From: Dryomyza anilis
Taxonomy: Eukaryota > Arthropoda > Insecta > Diptera > Dryomyzidae
Direction of reading: 5' to 3'
NCBI GenBank assembly: GCA_951804985.1
Contig: OX638130.1
Coordinates: 35,881,394-35,945,393 of the forward strand
Length of the DNA: 64,000 nt
Positions 22,315 to 33,342 of the stretch are shown piece after piece; the stretch's first letter is position 1, and the number at the start of each line of letters is the position of its first letter. Made by a program: the position numbers and the translations under genes. Under the pieces are notes generated by a model, which was given only the letters and a program-made list of their open reading frames with translations, had not been told where the DNA came from and made no database searches.

Positions 22315-22853
22315 CCAGAGCTCTCGATTACCCGGGTTTTTCGAGCTACCCGGGTAATACCCGGGTTGTTCAAATACTCGAAAAACTCGGGTATTAAATG
22401 TTTGAGCTACCCGGGTAGTTTGTTCGTTCATTGGTTCGAGCTATTCGAGTAGCTCGATTGCTCGTTCATTGTTCGAGTAGCTCGATCGTTGTTCGAGCTA
22501 CCCGAGTAGCTCGTTCGTTAGTTTGTTCGATTGACGATTGTTCATTTGATCGTTTGTTAATTAGTCTGTCTGTTCGTTTGCTTGATGTGGGAGTTGGTCG
22601 AAAGTGGTTGGAAAAATGTGGGTGGACAAAAGCGGGTGGGTGGGAAAAAGGGGGCAGAAAGTGATAAAAAGACCGAAAAAAATTATTGCAGAAATCGGTA
22701 GCAGGCATCGAGGGAAATCGAATGGTACCACTCTCGGTGGTCCATGACCCCCAAAAGGGAGTCAAAAACAAAAAAAAATAATTTCGGAAATCGATAGCGG
22801 ACACCATTAGAATGCTAATGGTACACTTTGGAGTGGTCCATGACCCCCAAAAG
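22315..22853. mobile_element. Foldback element F2, left half only (copy 1)
   Basis: Starts CCAGAGCTCTCGATTACCCG, with many palindromic ACCCGGGT and GAGTAGCTCGA motifs. It is truncated at the tandem-duplication junction. The complete palindrome is in copy 2. Confidence 0.8.
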
Positions 22854-24119
22854 AGATCATCATGGAAATGCAGATGCTCTGTCACGGAGTCCGTGTAAAC
22901 TTGAATGCAGACATTGTCTTAGAACAGAAGGAAAATATATTCGTTTGCTGAATGTTTTACCCCATGAAAAATGGACTCCGGAGCAAATTCAAATTGATCA
23001 ACAGAATGAACATCCAAAGAACAGCAAAGAAAGCCATCATGGGAAGAGATAGCTGCCGACAGCCCAATAACTAAGGCGTACTGGTCACAGTGGCAGAGCT
23101 TAAAGCTGCTTGGTTGCTTACATCGTATGGGAAAGTGAAGATGGCACGACCGCTCTAAGTTTGCCTGTTGTTCCCAAGTCAAAATTAAAAAAGATATTAG
23201 CGGAATACCATGGTGGATCTAGTGGAGGACACTCAGCCATAAATAAAACGATCGAAAAAGTAAAGAAACGTTTTTATTGGGTTGGATGCCAAGAGTCAGT
23301 TGCCCATTGGGTTCGCAGTTGTCCGCAATGTGTACAATGTAGCAAAAGGGCTAACAATTAGAAGTCGCGGCAGGATGCATCAGTACAACCTGGGAGCACC
23401 ATTCGAACGTATTGCCATAGATGTCGTCGTGCCGTTTCCAATCAGTGATGCGGGTATAAGTATGTCCTTATCGACATTGACTACTTCAGCAAGTGACCTG
23501 AAGTGTATTCCATGCCGAATCAAGAAGCCACAACAGTTGCAGATACATTAGTTAACAACAGTGTAAGCCGTTTTGGAGTACCGTTGGAATTGCATTCAGA
23601 TCAAGGAATAAATTTTGAGTCTGCAGTTTTTAAGGAATTATGCAAAGTACTCAACATACACAAAACACGAACAACACCTTTGCACCCACAATCTGACGGC
23701 ATGGTGGAAAGATTCAATCGTACTTTGGAAGAGTATCTCAGAAAAGTGGTTGATAAAAATTAAGAAGGTTGGGATACACACATACCACTAAGCCATGAGT
23801 CATATCGAACGGTGTTTTTGGAACCGACTTAAGATTACCTGCGGATTTAAAGTTTGTGTCGAGTCCTTCAGCTGGAATTTCTGTCCACGATTATGTTTCC
23901 AGAAAAAGTGAAGAAATGAACGAAGTACATCAGTTTGAAAGGCAGCGTACACAATTTGCAAGTGATAAGATGAAGACCAGATACGACTTCCGAAAAAATT
24001 CAGAGGGATTTACGGAAGGAGAACTTGTTTTGCTCTATAACCCACAAAGAAAGAAAGGCTTATCCCCTAAGCTACAATTCATCGCTGATAAATTCTACCC
24101 CGGATTACTCTTTTATTGA
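22854..24119 (+). pseudogene. Gypsy pol fragment: RNase H end and integrase (duplication copy 2)
   Basis: Starts exactly at the DHHGNADALSR motif of RNase H and carries the linker, the H2C2 finger (23193-23340), and core motifs LELHSDQG and HPQSDGMVERFNRTL (23585-23740), ending at 24119. It has the same frameshifts and stops as copy 1, so the gene was already dead before duplication. Differences are small, for example an extra GCTGCCGAC at 23050 and a missing 20-bp segment near 22998. Confidence 0.88.
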
Positions 24120-24309
24120 TAATTCTTTTCCAGAGATAATTTCTCAATTCTCAAAGATTTTACACGAATTATTCTTCGAGTCAATTTTTATGTTTTTATA
24201 TAGAAGGTTTTTCACATTTCCATCTCCTTTAAAAATGGAGATATATTTTATTAAAATCCCTAACATCATCATTAAGAACTATGTATTTTTATGCATTCTG
24301 AAAACAATG

Positions 24310-24475
24310 GCAAAAAAACACGTGATTTGCGTGATTCACGTGATTGAATCTTAATTTTACTCACGTGACTGTGAGTGTGAGTAGAGCAAAAAAAAAAGGC
24401 CGTGAGTGAGTGTGCGTGATTAGAAAAAATATTTCGTGAGCGAGTGTGAGTTAAAACTCACTCACGTGTTCATCT
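24310..24475. repeat. CACGTG/GTGAGTGAG-rich segment (copy 2)
   Basis: Copy of 20105-20272 within the tandem duplication. The neighbouring 24480-25270 is AT-rich, non-coding, and equal to 20280-21060. Confidence 0.5.
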
Positions 24476-25274
24476 ATAATACATATCATATTCCTATGAG
24501 CATAGAAATAAGAAAAGAATACTACTTTCGCATGGTCTTCAAAAAACTTCCCCCAGAGAATGCGAAATCTCAGTCCTAGTAAGCGTCGTAACTGAACGCA
24601 CGAATAAAACAAACTATTACATCAAATGTTTGAATATATATTTATATATGGGGCATTCCACGTCAATTCGCCGAGGTTTGTCCCTGACCCCCTTCGATTT
24701 GCATCATAACTTAATATGTTTTTATTATTGGTCTATGAAGTTTAAATTTAATTGTTCAGTTATTTATCGCACTTCCATCACCCCCTTACCAAACTCTACA
24801 AACACGATTTCTGTTGTTTTGAACCACAGCATCCAAAATCTACTTTTTTTAAATTCTGAAAAAATGTACATAACTTCTTGACATTGAACAAAGATCATTC
24901 CACTTTGATTAGGAGTGGTAAGAATTTTTCTTCTATTTTTTTTAAAGATTTTATTAAAATTTCACTACACACATTCACTTTTATCACTTTCGCCAATTAC
25001 TGTGGTTTCTTTAGGATCCAAATAATCTTGAAAGTGGAAAATTATGAAATTTATTTAATTTAAAATTATGAATATTATTAGTTTTTATGAAATTGTAAAC
25101 AAAGCATTGATGTTTTGTTTTAAAATATTCGTAAACAAATGTTGAATCTTTCAAACAGTTTTCAAAAAAGAAGTAAATGGCGACTGAATTTTGAAAGATG
25201 ACTTAACCTGTATATACTTCAACCATGGTTTTTACTGCTAAGTATGTCGATATGCCTGGGAAGATTATAAGTAT

Positions 25275-26445
25275 TATATAGTTTTATATATACAGGGTAG
25301 TCCGCTTCAAGATGCAAATATTTTGTGCACTGATTCATAGTTCATTTCATGAAAAAATGTTACAAAGATGGGGTGTATCTGGAACACCCAATTATATACA
25401 GGGTATTTTCAAAATAAATTGTACACCGAGAGAAAAACGTAGTTAACTATCGATTATTTTATGTAGTTAATTAAAAAACATTATAAACAACAACGTTCCA
25501 ATAAAAAAAACTATCACGTCGTAAATTCAAATGACGTTTAAAAAATAATAAAAATGGGATTGGATACTAAATAATTTATTTAAAAACTGTTTATCTGCCA
25601 AGATAACGTAATGCATCGAAAGCAGTAAGTTGAGTATCCCGAACTGGACACGGTGCACGTTAAAAAATCTATAAAATGCGTACCTTCAAATATAGCAATG
25701 GTGTTCTTCTTATGGACGCAATACAGGTGAGTGAAGTGTTTTTAAATGTGTTAAATGATATTATTAAATAAGAAACAAATCTATAGAAAAATGCGACGCT
25801 GGAGCGCCCTGTGCAAAAAATGCAGCAAGAACTGCAGGGGTTCGCATGGCGTATTGAACCAGGTCAATGGAATTATGTAAAGGTCAATGGAATTATGCAG
25901 GATTATGTAAAGAAATGTAATATAAACGATCAGGCGCAGATGGAGAAACCAAACATGCTATATGCGGAGAAATTGGGTGTGGTCCCGACTAGATTGTCTG
26001 CATTTATGCCAATTGCTGCATGTTGTTGAGGGCATATGCAATAGCATTCATTTGAAGAATGATGACAACGGCGCAAATTTCCTTACTGTTTCTGCATTTT
26101 ATATTTTTTAAATAAAAATTAATAAAAAAATATTACATTTTTACTTAACAATTTTGAGAAATAAATTGTTAAGTAAAAATGTTTTTTATAACTATGCCAA
26201 AGTTGGACGTGACTTCATCGAAGTAAATTTTCAAACGTAGTTAGAATTGACTACGTAACGTTGTCGGAGGATTTTCATTCACGCAATAGTCGAAAACGTA
26301 GTTATGAATAACTAAGTTTTGCTCTCGGTATAAACGTAGATAGAAACTACTATTTAATTGTATCTTCTACAATGTAAACCTCCGATGAATAAGATTACAT
26401 TCAGTTTACAGACAATTGACTGGAGTTATTAGAGTTTTTTTAAAT
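25275..26445. mobile_element. F1-type arm with inserted TIR element E3 (copy 2)
   Basis: E3 spans 25435-26329 with the ends ACCGAGAG and CTCTCGGT. The flanking F1-type sequence is 25275-25434 and 26330-26445. Subterminal CGTAGTTA motifs recur on both sides (25437, 26235, 26297). Target duplication cannot be fixed because F1 copies differ here. Confidence 0.7.
25676..26029 (+). CDS. Intron-containing 97-residue frame inside TIR element E3 (copy 2)
   Basis: Exon 1 25676-25726 encodes MRTFKYSNGVLLMDAIQ. A GTGAGT donor begins a 60-bp AT-rich intron (25727-25786) ending in CTATAG. Exon 2 25787-26029 continues in phase 0 with KNATLERPVQKMQQELQ and ends PIAACC before TGA. No stop interrupts the joined frame, and exon 2 contains an internal repeat of AATTATGTAAAGGTCAATGG. 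I do not recognise the protein. It has no signal peptide, membrane segment or metal-binding cluster. It could be a remnant of the element's transposase or a captured host exon pair. The copy-1 version is broken, so selection on this frame is not shown. Splicing is predicted from sequence only. Confidence 0.4.
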
Positions 26446-26450
26446 ATATA

Positions 26451-27637
26451 CCAGAGCTCTCGATTACCCGGGTTTTTCGAGCTACCCGGGTAATACCCGG
26501 GTTGTTCAAATCCTCAAAAAACTCGGGTATTAAATGTTTGAGCTACCCGGGTAGTTTGTTCGTTCGTTGGTTCGAGCTATTCGAGTAGCTCGATTGCTCG
26601 TTCATTGTTCGAGTAGCTCGATCGTTTGTTCGATTGACGATTGTTCATTTGATCGTTTGTTAATTAGTCTGTCTGTTCGTTTGCTTGATGTGGGAGTTGG
26701 TCGAAAGTGGTTGGAAAAATGTGGATGGACAAAAGTGGATGGGTGGGAAAAAGTGGGCAGAAAGTGATAAAAAGACCGAAAAAAAAATATTGCAGAAATC
26801 GGTAGCAGGCATCGAGGGAAATCAAATGGTACCACTCTCGGTGGTCCATGACCCCTAAAAGGGGGTCAAAAACAAAAAAAAAATAATTTCGGAAATCGAT
26901 AGCGGACACCATTAGAATGCTAATGGTTCCCTTTGGAGTGGTCCATGACCCCCAAAAGGGGGTCAAACCCCATTTATGACCCAACATTTTTATTTCGGAA
27001 ATCGATAGCTGACATCATTAAAATGCTAATGGTAGAAGGCTAATATTTTGTTAATGTCAAAATTCATTTCATAACGTCAGTTATCTATTTCTGCAAAAAA
27101 GAAATGTTTTTTTCGAAAATGGGGTTTTTGACCCTTTTTTGGGGGGTCCTGGACCACTCCAAAGGGTACCATTAGCCTTTTAATGGTGTCCGCTATCGAT
27201 TTTCGAAATAAAAAATTTTGGGTCATAAATGCTGTTTTGACCCCCTTTTGAGGGACTTGGACCACTCTAAAGGGTATCAGATGTCTGCTACCGATTTCTG
27301 CAAATACATTTTTTCGGTCTTTTTATCACTTTCCGCCCACTTTTTCCCACCCACCCACTTTTGTCCATCCACATTTTTGCAACCACTTCCGACCAACTTC
27401 CACATCAAGCAAAAGAACGGACAGACAAATGAACAATCGTCAATTGAACAAACGAGCGAGCTACTCGAGTAGCTCGAACAACGATCGAGCTACTCGAATA
27501 GCTCGAAAAAACGAACGAACAAACTACCCGGGTAGCTCGAACATTTAATACCCGGGTTTTTCGAGTATTTGAACTACCCGGGTATTACCCGGGCCTTCGA
27601 GCGTCTCGAAAATACTCGTATGAAATCGACAGCTCTG
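26451..27637. mobile_element. Palindromic foldback element F2 (complete)
   Basis: About 1.19 kb whose halves (26451-27050 and 27060-27637) are inverted copies. The outer parts carry ACCCGGGT, TTCGAGCTACCCGGG and GAGTAGCTCG motifs. The middle parts carry GTGGAC.AAAAG.GG.TGGGTGGG, then GACCCCC(A/T)AAA and ACCATTAGAATGCTAATGG. There is no coding capacity. Fragments of the same family occur at 22315, 57620 and 61086. The dense GAGCT/AGCTC palindromes could form alternative hairpins. Confidence 0.8.
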
Positions 27638-27639
27638 AA

Positions 27640-28485
27640 ATCGAAATGAAAGCTGAAGTTGAAATGAAATCGACATTAGAGTTGAGCCATCAAATTAAAA
27701 AAATATATATTTTTAAGCAATTTTTGTTTTAAATTTGGTTTATATTTATTAGTTAATATATATTTTATTTTTCATTATTTAAATAAACCATAATATAGCA
27801 AACAATTTCAGCTTACAATATTTTTATGTAACTCTTACCGATTTTATAGCGAGCCATTTTTATAGGTAGTGTAATTGTTACCATAGAAATGTTATTTGAA
27901 CTAACAAAAAATGATACACGTTAAAAAGGATAAGTGAGTGTTAGATAAAAATTATGTTTACTGAATTTGTTTGTTACATCATAGTTTATTCAAATATTAA
28001 AAAAATAATATATCAACTAAAAATTCAAACAAAAATTGCATTATGAAAAAATATTTTTTAAAAAAAACTTTTTTTTTTTAATTTGATGAAGAAAATCGTA
28101 AGGGTGTAATACAAAACGTCAACGTTATTATATTTTTAATAATTCTGCCATATGTAAAAATAGGCGAATACATTATTTATGGTCGGATCAAAATTTTGAT
28201 AATTTCATTGTAATCTGTAGTGAATTATGTTCAAGATTCCAAAATTTCAAAAATCCAAACCAAAATAAAAAAGTTATTCAACTTTAAACAGACCTACCTA
28301 CTAACGATTTTAAATGGGCTAAAAAGAGAAAACCGCGATGCGCGACCTTTAAACGTTTTTCGATGTGGCCAAAAAATTGTGTGCATTACTTTTTTATTGT
28401 TCTTAAACTTTTTAGGGGAGGTCCCGTGGGAATTTCGAAAAAGTCGTAGTTTTGAACCACTCTAATATACATTACATTTCTCATA
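27640..28485. other. AT-rich stretch, no gene recognised
   Basis: Contains an 81-codon open frame at 28220-28465 with no recognisable domain and AT-driven composition. It is not called as a gene. No repeat boundary was found. Confidence 0.5.
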
Positions 28486-28519
28486 GTTTGTTCGTCAAAA
28501 AGATTTGTCGGTAGTCGTG

Positions 28520-29100
28520 ATTCCCGTCCTTGTACTAAAAACACGCACGACTATAGCCAGTAGTCTCGAATATTGCTGTATTAATGGCCATTGTAATCTC
28601 TGGTAATGCTTCGTCTCAAGCGTGGTGCTGTCCATCACAAAGTTGAGCGATCATGGTTTTAATTGTACGATTAACTCTTTCGCTAGGATTTTCCTGCAGA
28701 GTGTATGAGTTGTAAATTGGTGACGTGCCCCGAGCTCGTTAAGAAAATTTCGAAATGCACGTCTGGTAAACTGCGTGCCGTTGTCTGTTATTAATACTTT
28801 TGGCACGCCAAATCAGGCCAGAATTCTTTCACGGAATGCTTCCACGAGTGTGCCTATCGTGGCTTTACGTAGAGGTGCCATCTCCGTCCATTTTGAGAAT
28901 TTGTCGTGGAACACAACTATCATTGTGTTCCCATGTTGGTTCGGGGAAGCGGACCGACGAAATCCGTACAGAGTGTGGCCCATGGTACTTCTGGTATTTG
29001 CGTTAGCATTTTTCCTACTGGTCGTTATTGGGATGCTTTTAACCGTTAGCATCATTCACATTGATGGACATAACGCCTGACTTCGCGAAACATGCCTGAC
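28520..29100 (-). pseudogene. Integrase of gypsy M
   Basis: The end of the H2C2 finger is at 29095-29050 (VRRYVHQC, with the last Cys pair damaged). The core starts near 29010, with MIVVFHDKFSKW carrying the first Asp (28925-28890). LITDNGTQF with the second Asp is near 28790, and an ENP.ERVNRT-like Glu motif near 28700-28660. The 80-residue open stretch 29055-28813 is the best preserved part. It would insert element DNA into the chromosome. Confidence 0.85.
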
Positions 29101-29299
29101 CAGTAATACTTAGGCGCAATTCGTAGGGTAGTCTTCCTTATTCCCACATGTCCTTCTGTGGGATTATCATGGTTTTCCCTGAGCACCCGTTCCCGTAAGT
29201 ATCCAGGTACACATAGTTTCCATTGTACATTATCTTCGTTGTTATTCTGTTGTTGGATATGACGGCATAACTTTTCGTCTTCTATGATGTAGTCGGCGA

Positions 29300-29650
29300 A
29301 CTTCTAGGGGTTGCTGCGTACTCCCACCATTCGTTTGGTTATCCAGTTGCATCTTGATGTGTGCTCGGTGGTTGTTGCATTGCATAGGACCTCCACAGGT
29401 TGCCATGACAGCGCATCTGCAATGACATTGTACTTGCCTCGACGATACTATACGTCAAAGTTGTGTTGTTGTAATTCCAGTGCCCATCACGCAATTCGAC
29501 CGTATGGACTGTCTATAGAATTCAACCATTTTAATGACAAATGATCCGTAATTACTGAGCAGCATTTAAGTGTCGGCTGGCATATGCTATGACTTTTTCT
29601 ACTCCTTCGATTATCTGCGTAAGCACCACGCCCAGCCCGTAATCACTTTT
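29300..29650 (-). pseudogene. RNase H region of gypsy M
   Basis: Minus-strand reading recovers SLKWLNSIDS..G.IA.WALELQQ (29535-29465), then the N(V)IADALSW(Q) tail (29430-29405). Upstream, the DASNYGLG-like start near 29650 is degenerate. The order fits between RT and integrase. Confidence 0.65.
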
Positions 29651-29719
29651 TCACAAATTTATTGTAAAGTCAGGGCAGGTTAGATCCGGTGCTTCTGTAA
29701 GTCTCTTCTATAATTCTTC

Positions 29720-30480
29720 GAATGCTAATTGTTAGTCATCTCCCCATCGCCAATGCTTTCCCTTTTTAAGCAGTGTGGTGAGTGGATGTACTACGTTGGA
29801 GAACTCTGGCACGAATCGCCGATACCAAGAGGCGATTCCAAGGCAGCGTCTCAGCACTCGTATATTCTGTGATGGTCGAAGTTCTTGTATCACCGCGACT
29901 TTATCAGGGTCAGTGTGTATTCCTTTTTCGATTATCACATGTATTCAAGTTCCTTCCGGAAGAACTCACACTTGTCTTTGTTTATTTTTAAATTGGCTGC
30001 TTGTAATCTGCGGAATACTTCCCTTAGATTGCTCATATGTTCCTCCAGTTAAAATTAAATCGTCCAAGTAAGCGAACGCAAATGGTTCCAATTCCGATTC
30101 GATGATAATATCTAAGGCCCGTTGGAACGCCGCGGCGGCGGAGTGAAGTTCGAACGGCATAACTCGCCATTGAAAAAGTCCTCGCCCTGGATAGCCAATA
30201 TCCATTCTTGAGATCGAGGCTACTTATACACATGCCTTTCTCAACCGGTCTAGGATGTGATGAATCCGTGGTAGTGGCTACGCACCAGGCACTGATCTCA
30301 CGTTCAACTGTCGGTAATCGACACATTATCGCCAATTCCCATATTTCTTTTTTACCAGTACGATTGGTGCACTATAAGGACTATGGGAGGGTTCGATGTA
30401 TCCTTTTGGGAGTAACTCATCGATCTCGGTATTGATTATCTTTTGCATGGCCGGATTCCTAGTGTTGTTTTATGGGTCGG
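29720..30480 (-). pseudogene. Reverse transcriptase of gypsy M
   Basis: Fragments in order: P..VPWCVATTTDSSHPRPVEKG (about 30300-30230), SLDLKNGYW (30225-30200), GRGLFQWRVMPFELHSAAA.FQRALD (30185-30105). An intact active site YLDD is at 30059-30070. It is followed by EKGIHTDPDKV and CLGIASWYRRFVPEFSNVVHPLT (29938-29770). Frameshifts lie near 30200, 30030 and 29950. Confidence 0.87.
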
Positions 30481-30599
30481 TCGTCTTGTACGATAAGTTT
30501 ATGGGTAGTGATATTTGACACCCCTACCATATCATCGAATTTACTCAGATCTGCTGCAAGAAACGTCTCAGTGGACATGGTAGCACTTTTTTCTTCGAT

Positions 30600-30930
30600 G
30601 GGAATGACTGTACACGTAGGTCTTCTATTTGACTATGTTAAGCTTTCCATCGGTTATTGACACCGACTCTCCGCCACATGTAAATGTACCTCCTGCGTTC
30701 ATAATGAAGTCCATCTATAGAATAAGCTCGTTCATTACCTCAGGTAATATTAAAAGTTGTGTTAGACAATACGTGTTTCCAAGTTTTATTACGACTTGCT
30801 TCACCTCAATGATATATCTAGTGGTCCCGTAAGTAAGACGTAATCTTGTAGACTTGAGAACTATCTCTCCAATACCTCGTAATCGTTCTGCGAATGATGA
30901 ACTTATAAAACTCGTTGTTGCACCCGTTCA
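30600..30930 (-). pseudogene. Protease remnant of gypsy M
   Basis: A retropepsin-like TGATTSFISSSFAERL can be read near 30920-30875, with the catalytic Asp codon replaced by a stop. It continues with NELILGMDF-like residues near 30730. Recognised mainly by position between the zinc knuckles and RT. Confidence 0.55.
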
Positions 30931-30990
30931 TTAATTCTTCGCCTAGTGCAACAATGGCGAAAATACAACCGCCGTTACAACGAAGGGGTC

Positions 30991-31218
30991 CTACTGGGTA
31001 CAAGGTGTATTCGTCGAGGGCACCATCACTCCTCGGCCATGAGGATGTCCCCACTCGTTTCCCTGTTGCCTTTGACAACATTCCAGTGTTCTGATACCTC
31101 TTTGTCCACAAACCCAGCAGTAAAGCATCTGTGGGCTTTGGCTAGTCCTAGCCATGTGACCTTCCTGTCCACATCTTCGACAAAACAGTCTCGTTTTAAT
31201 TCTGGTCTCTTGCTCCAT
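30991..31218 (-). pseudogene. gag zinc knuckle region of gypsy M
   Basis: CRRCGQEGHMARTS has lost its last Cys and is followed 16 residues later by CWVCGQRGIRTLEC. The second motif has CX2C...C spacing but no His, as in gypsy C (CWQCGKVGVRTIDC). The remaining gag extends to about 31790 with several stops. A PELETLYPKFVTP-like stretch lies at 31600-31560. Confidence 0.7.
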
Positions 31219-31827
31219 TCGATTTACTTCTCTTCTTAGTCATTCTGTAACATCTTCTGGATGCGATAAACTCTTGTTTATTTTTCTTTCATAATCACCG
31301 GCTAACGCAACTAGCTCGTCGAGAGATTCAAAGCCTTGTGTATATATAGTTGGTAGTGTAGGTGACTGTTCCTATAAACCCGTTGTAGTTTTTACTCCTT
31401 GGTGTACCCTGGGTGACACATGAGGTCTTGTAGTCTTTTTTACTTTTGATTCTGTGTTAGGAGTAGTGTGTAGGAGTAGTAGTGTGTTAGGAGTAGTGCG
31501 TAGTAGAAGTAGTGTAGTCGTGGGAACCGTTTTTATCCAGGGTTACATTTAACGTAAATACTACCGGAGTGACGAATTTGGGATAAAGAGTCTCAAGTTC
31601 ATTCAATCGTGTTAATGTATCGGGTTTGTGTCCTCCTTCGCTAATTAAGGTGGAAAAACTTTTTCGCAAAACTTTTACCATACCTGTTGAATCCAATTCG
31701 TAGTCCTCTAAATAAGTGACGAGTTGATCCTAGCTGAGAGTGCGGACCCACGATGACTTCACCATTTTGCGGTGCCGAGTTTTAGCGATGTTTATATATT
31801 TATATTCTTAGTTGTTTTTGTGTTGAT

Positions 31828-31845
31828 GTCCCTGCTCCGGCGCCA
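31828..31845 (-). promoter_or_regulatory. Primer binding site of gypsy M (tRNA-Lys-like)
   Basis: Minus strand TGGCGCCGGAGCAGGGAC, two bases from the LTR end (GGTCCGTTACA). It differs from the gypsy C site (45401) by one base. Confidence 0.75.
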
Positions 31846-31847
31846 CT

Positions 31848-32165
31848 TGTAACGGACCCTTTTCATTCTAAGGATGGCGTATGCCGATAGTATATCTCAA
31901 GAAATAAACTAGCTTAAGCCGAGTATATCCTCAAGCAAAAAAATACCTTTTGCCGAGTGTATATCCTCAAGCAATATGCTACCTTTTGCCAAGAGTATAT
32001 CCTCAAGCAATAAACTACCTCTGCTATGTTTTCCTCTTGTCGAGAGTATATCCTCAACCAATAAACTACCTCTGCTTTCCTCATGCAGATAGTATATCCA
32101 CAAGCAATAAACTACCTTTGGCCGAGAGTATATCCTCAAGCAATAAACTACCTCATGAAGCAAAA
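31848..32165 (-). repeat. LTR of gypsy M with internal tandem repeats
   Basis: The LTR edge TGTAACGGACC begins at 31848. Between about 31880 and 32158 there are about seven imperfect copies of a unit built on GAGTATATCCTCAAGCAATA, then AACTACCT, with a period of roughly 33-50 bp. The outer end of the LTR is not fixed. Confidence 0.65.
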
Positions 32166-32295
32166 TCCAACGTTTTTATACATTTTTAAAATTTTTTACA
32201 GGATTTGTTCACAACAAATAACGTAAGAATATCACATTAATATTATAATGTTCTAAAATATGTATTTTTTTTTTTTTTTTTGTTTTTTTACATAT

Positions 32296-32757
32296 TCATT
32301 TTTCTTTTAAGTAATTGGGATGTTGTTTGTTTTCTCTAAAGCTTTGGTAAACAATTTTGGAATCATGAAGTTTTACAAAAAATGCATGTATACCAATATC
32401 ACTATCAAAAGGGTTATTAAATCCAGTTGCAGAGGCATCCATTAGAGCAGCTAAGCGTTGCTGAGCATTTTTTTCTTTTTTGTCCTCCGCCCGTAAGATA
32501 TATTTCGCATTTTTTCCGCTGCTAGATCACGTTTTACCTTTTTCTTTAGAATTATCATATTTATCTTTTAGATACTTCGATTTCATTCTAGCTACAATCT
32601 GAGTTTCAAACTCGATCACGATCCTTTCACAAGCTTCTTGCTTTTCGGTCCAGACTACTGCGTCGCTTTTTTTATTTTCAATTATATTTCCATATTATAC
32701 AACAAATTTCTTCTTCATTAGATGTAAAATTGAAAGATCATTCTCTTTTTTATTCAT
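32296..32757 (-). pseudogene. Myb/SANT-like (zeste/MSANTD-type) DNA-binding protein, pseudogene
   Basis: A single 154-codon frame on the minus strand starts MNKKENDLSILHL. It contains NIIENKKSDAVVWTEKQEA, then ERIVIEFETQ and YLKDKYDNSKEKGK, the three-helix pattern of Myb/SANT-like domains in zeste-type and Harbinger-associated proteins. Trp and the KYDN turn are in place. Two in-frame stops (TAA at codon 21, TGA after KGKT) inactivate it. The C-terminal third is acidic and low-complexity with AGFNNPFDSD-like residues. It could derive from a Harbinger element or a host regulator. Neighbouring DNA (32760-33340) shows no transposase. Confidence 0.62.
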
Positions 32758-33342
32758 TTCAAAAAATTTAAACAAAATTAAAACAAAATTCTCGATATTG
32801 AAAATTAAAATAATTTATTTATGTCAATTAGTTGTCACAAATGACATGAAATCTATTACAAATTCGTTTTAACCCGAAGTTACATAACTCAGACTGGTGA
32901 AAACGAAACTATTTAACGGACATGTATGTTATTCTGAGAGTTAGGCTATCCGTCAGTTAACAAACCTACAGAAAAAATTTAACTTAACAGAACATTTTGA
33001 AATGTTTTTAGAGTCGAATTTAAGTGAATATGAATATATATATTAAATCTTAAAAGTTGTAAAAAGATTAAAAAAAAAAATTAAAAATCCAAGTTGAGCA
33101 TTACTAATGGATTCTTAATAATAATAATTAATATTTAGAACAAATTCAGAAAAAAAACTATAGTATGAAGGGTAAATATTAGCTGCGTTCCCGTGGTACT
33201 TGAAACAAATATTTTTCACGGGAACGCCATTGGTTCTATTTTAATAAATTTGGCAGCACTATTTTCTTCAGCCCTTTCTTTTTCAACACAAATTATTCAT
33301 CTTATGTTTAGTTCTATTTAAATACTACTTGCTCAATTTAAA

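Larger units (their letters stand above)
18656..22853. repeat. 4.2-kb tandem duplication, copy 1
   Basis: It is repeated directly at 22854-26955 with only scattered substitutions and small indels. The junction at 22853/22854 joins CCCCCAAAAG to AGATCATCATGG with one base of overlap. Because copy 1 ends abruptly inside the foldback element F2, the duplicated segment was cut there. Copy 1 has a 45-bp stretch near 21400-21445 and a roughly 33-bp stretch near 22487-22520 that copy 2 lacks. Confidence 0.92.
22854..26955. repeat. 4.2-kb tandem duplication, copy 2
   Basis: Direct copy of 18656-22853. Its right end runs on into the second arm of F2, whereas copy 1 stops. Copy 2 is therefore the original right boundary and copy 1 the original left boundary. 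Confidence 0.92.
28490..32165 (-). mobile_element. Gypsy-type LTR element on minus strand (gypsy M), decayed
   Basis: Read right to left: LTR (about 31848-32165), primer site, gag, zinc knuckles, protease, RT, RNase H, integrase. All domains are in gypsy order but broken by many frameshifts. No 3' LTR is seen at the left end. Sequence motifs resemble the plus-strand gypsy C at 45-50 kb (the same double knuckle with an altered second motif), so they are related families. Confidence 0.87.

Noticed and set aside
28220..28465. 81-codon frame before gypsy M
   Set aside because: No domain, AT-biased, not repeated elsewhere in the window; chance open frame most likely.
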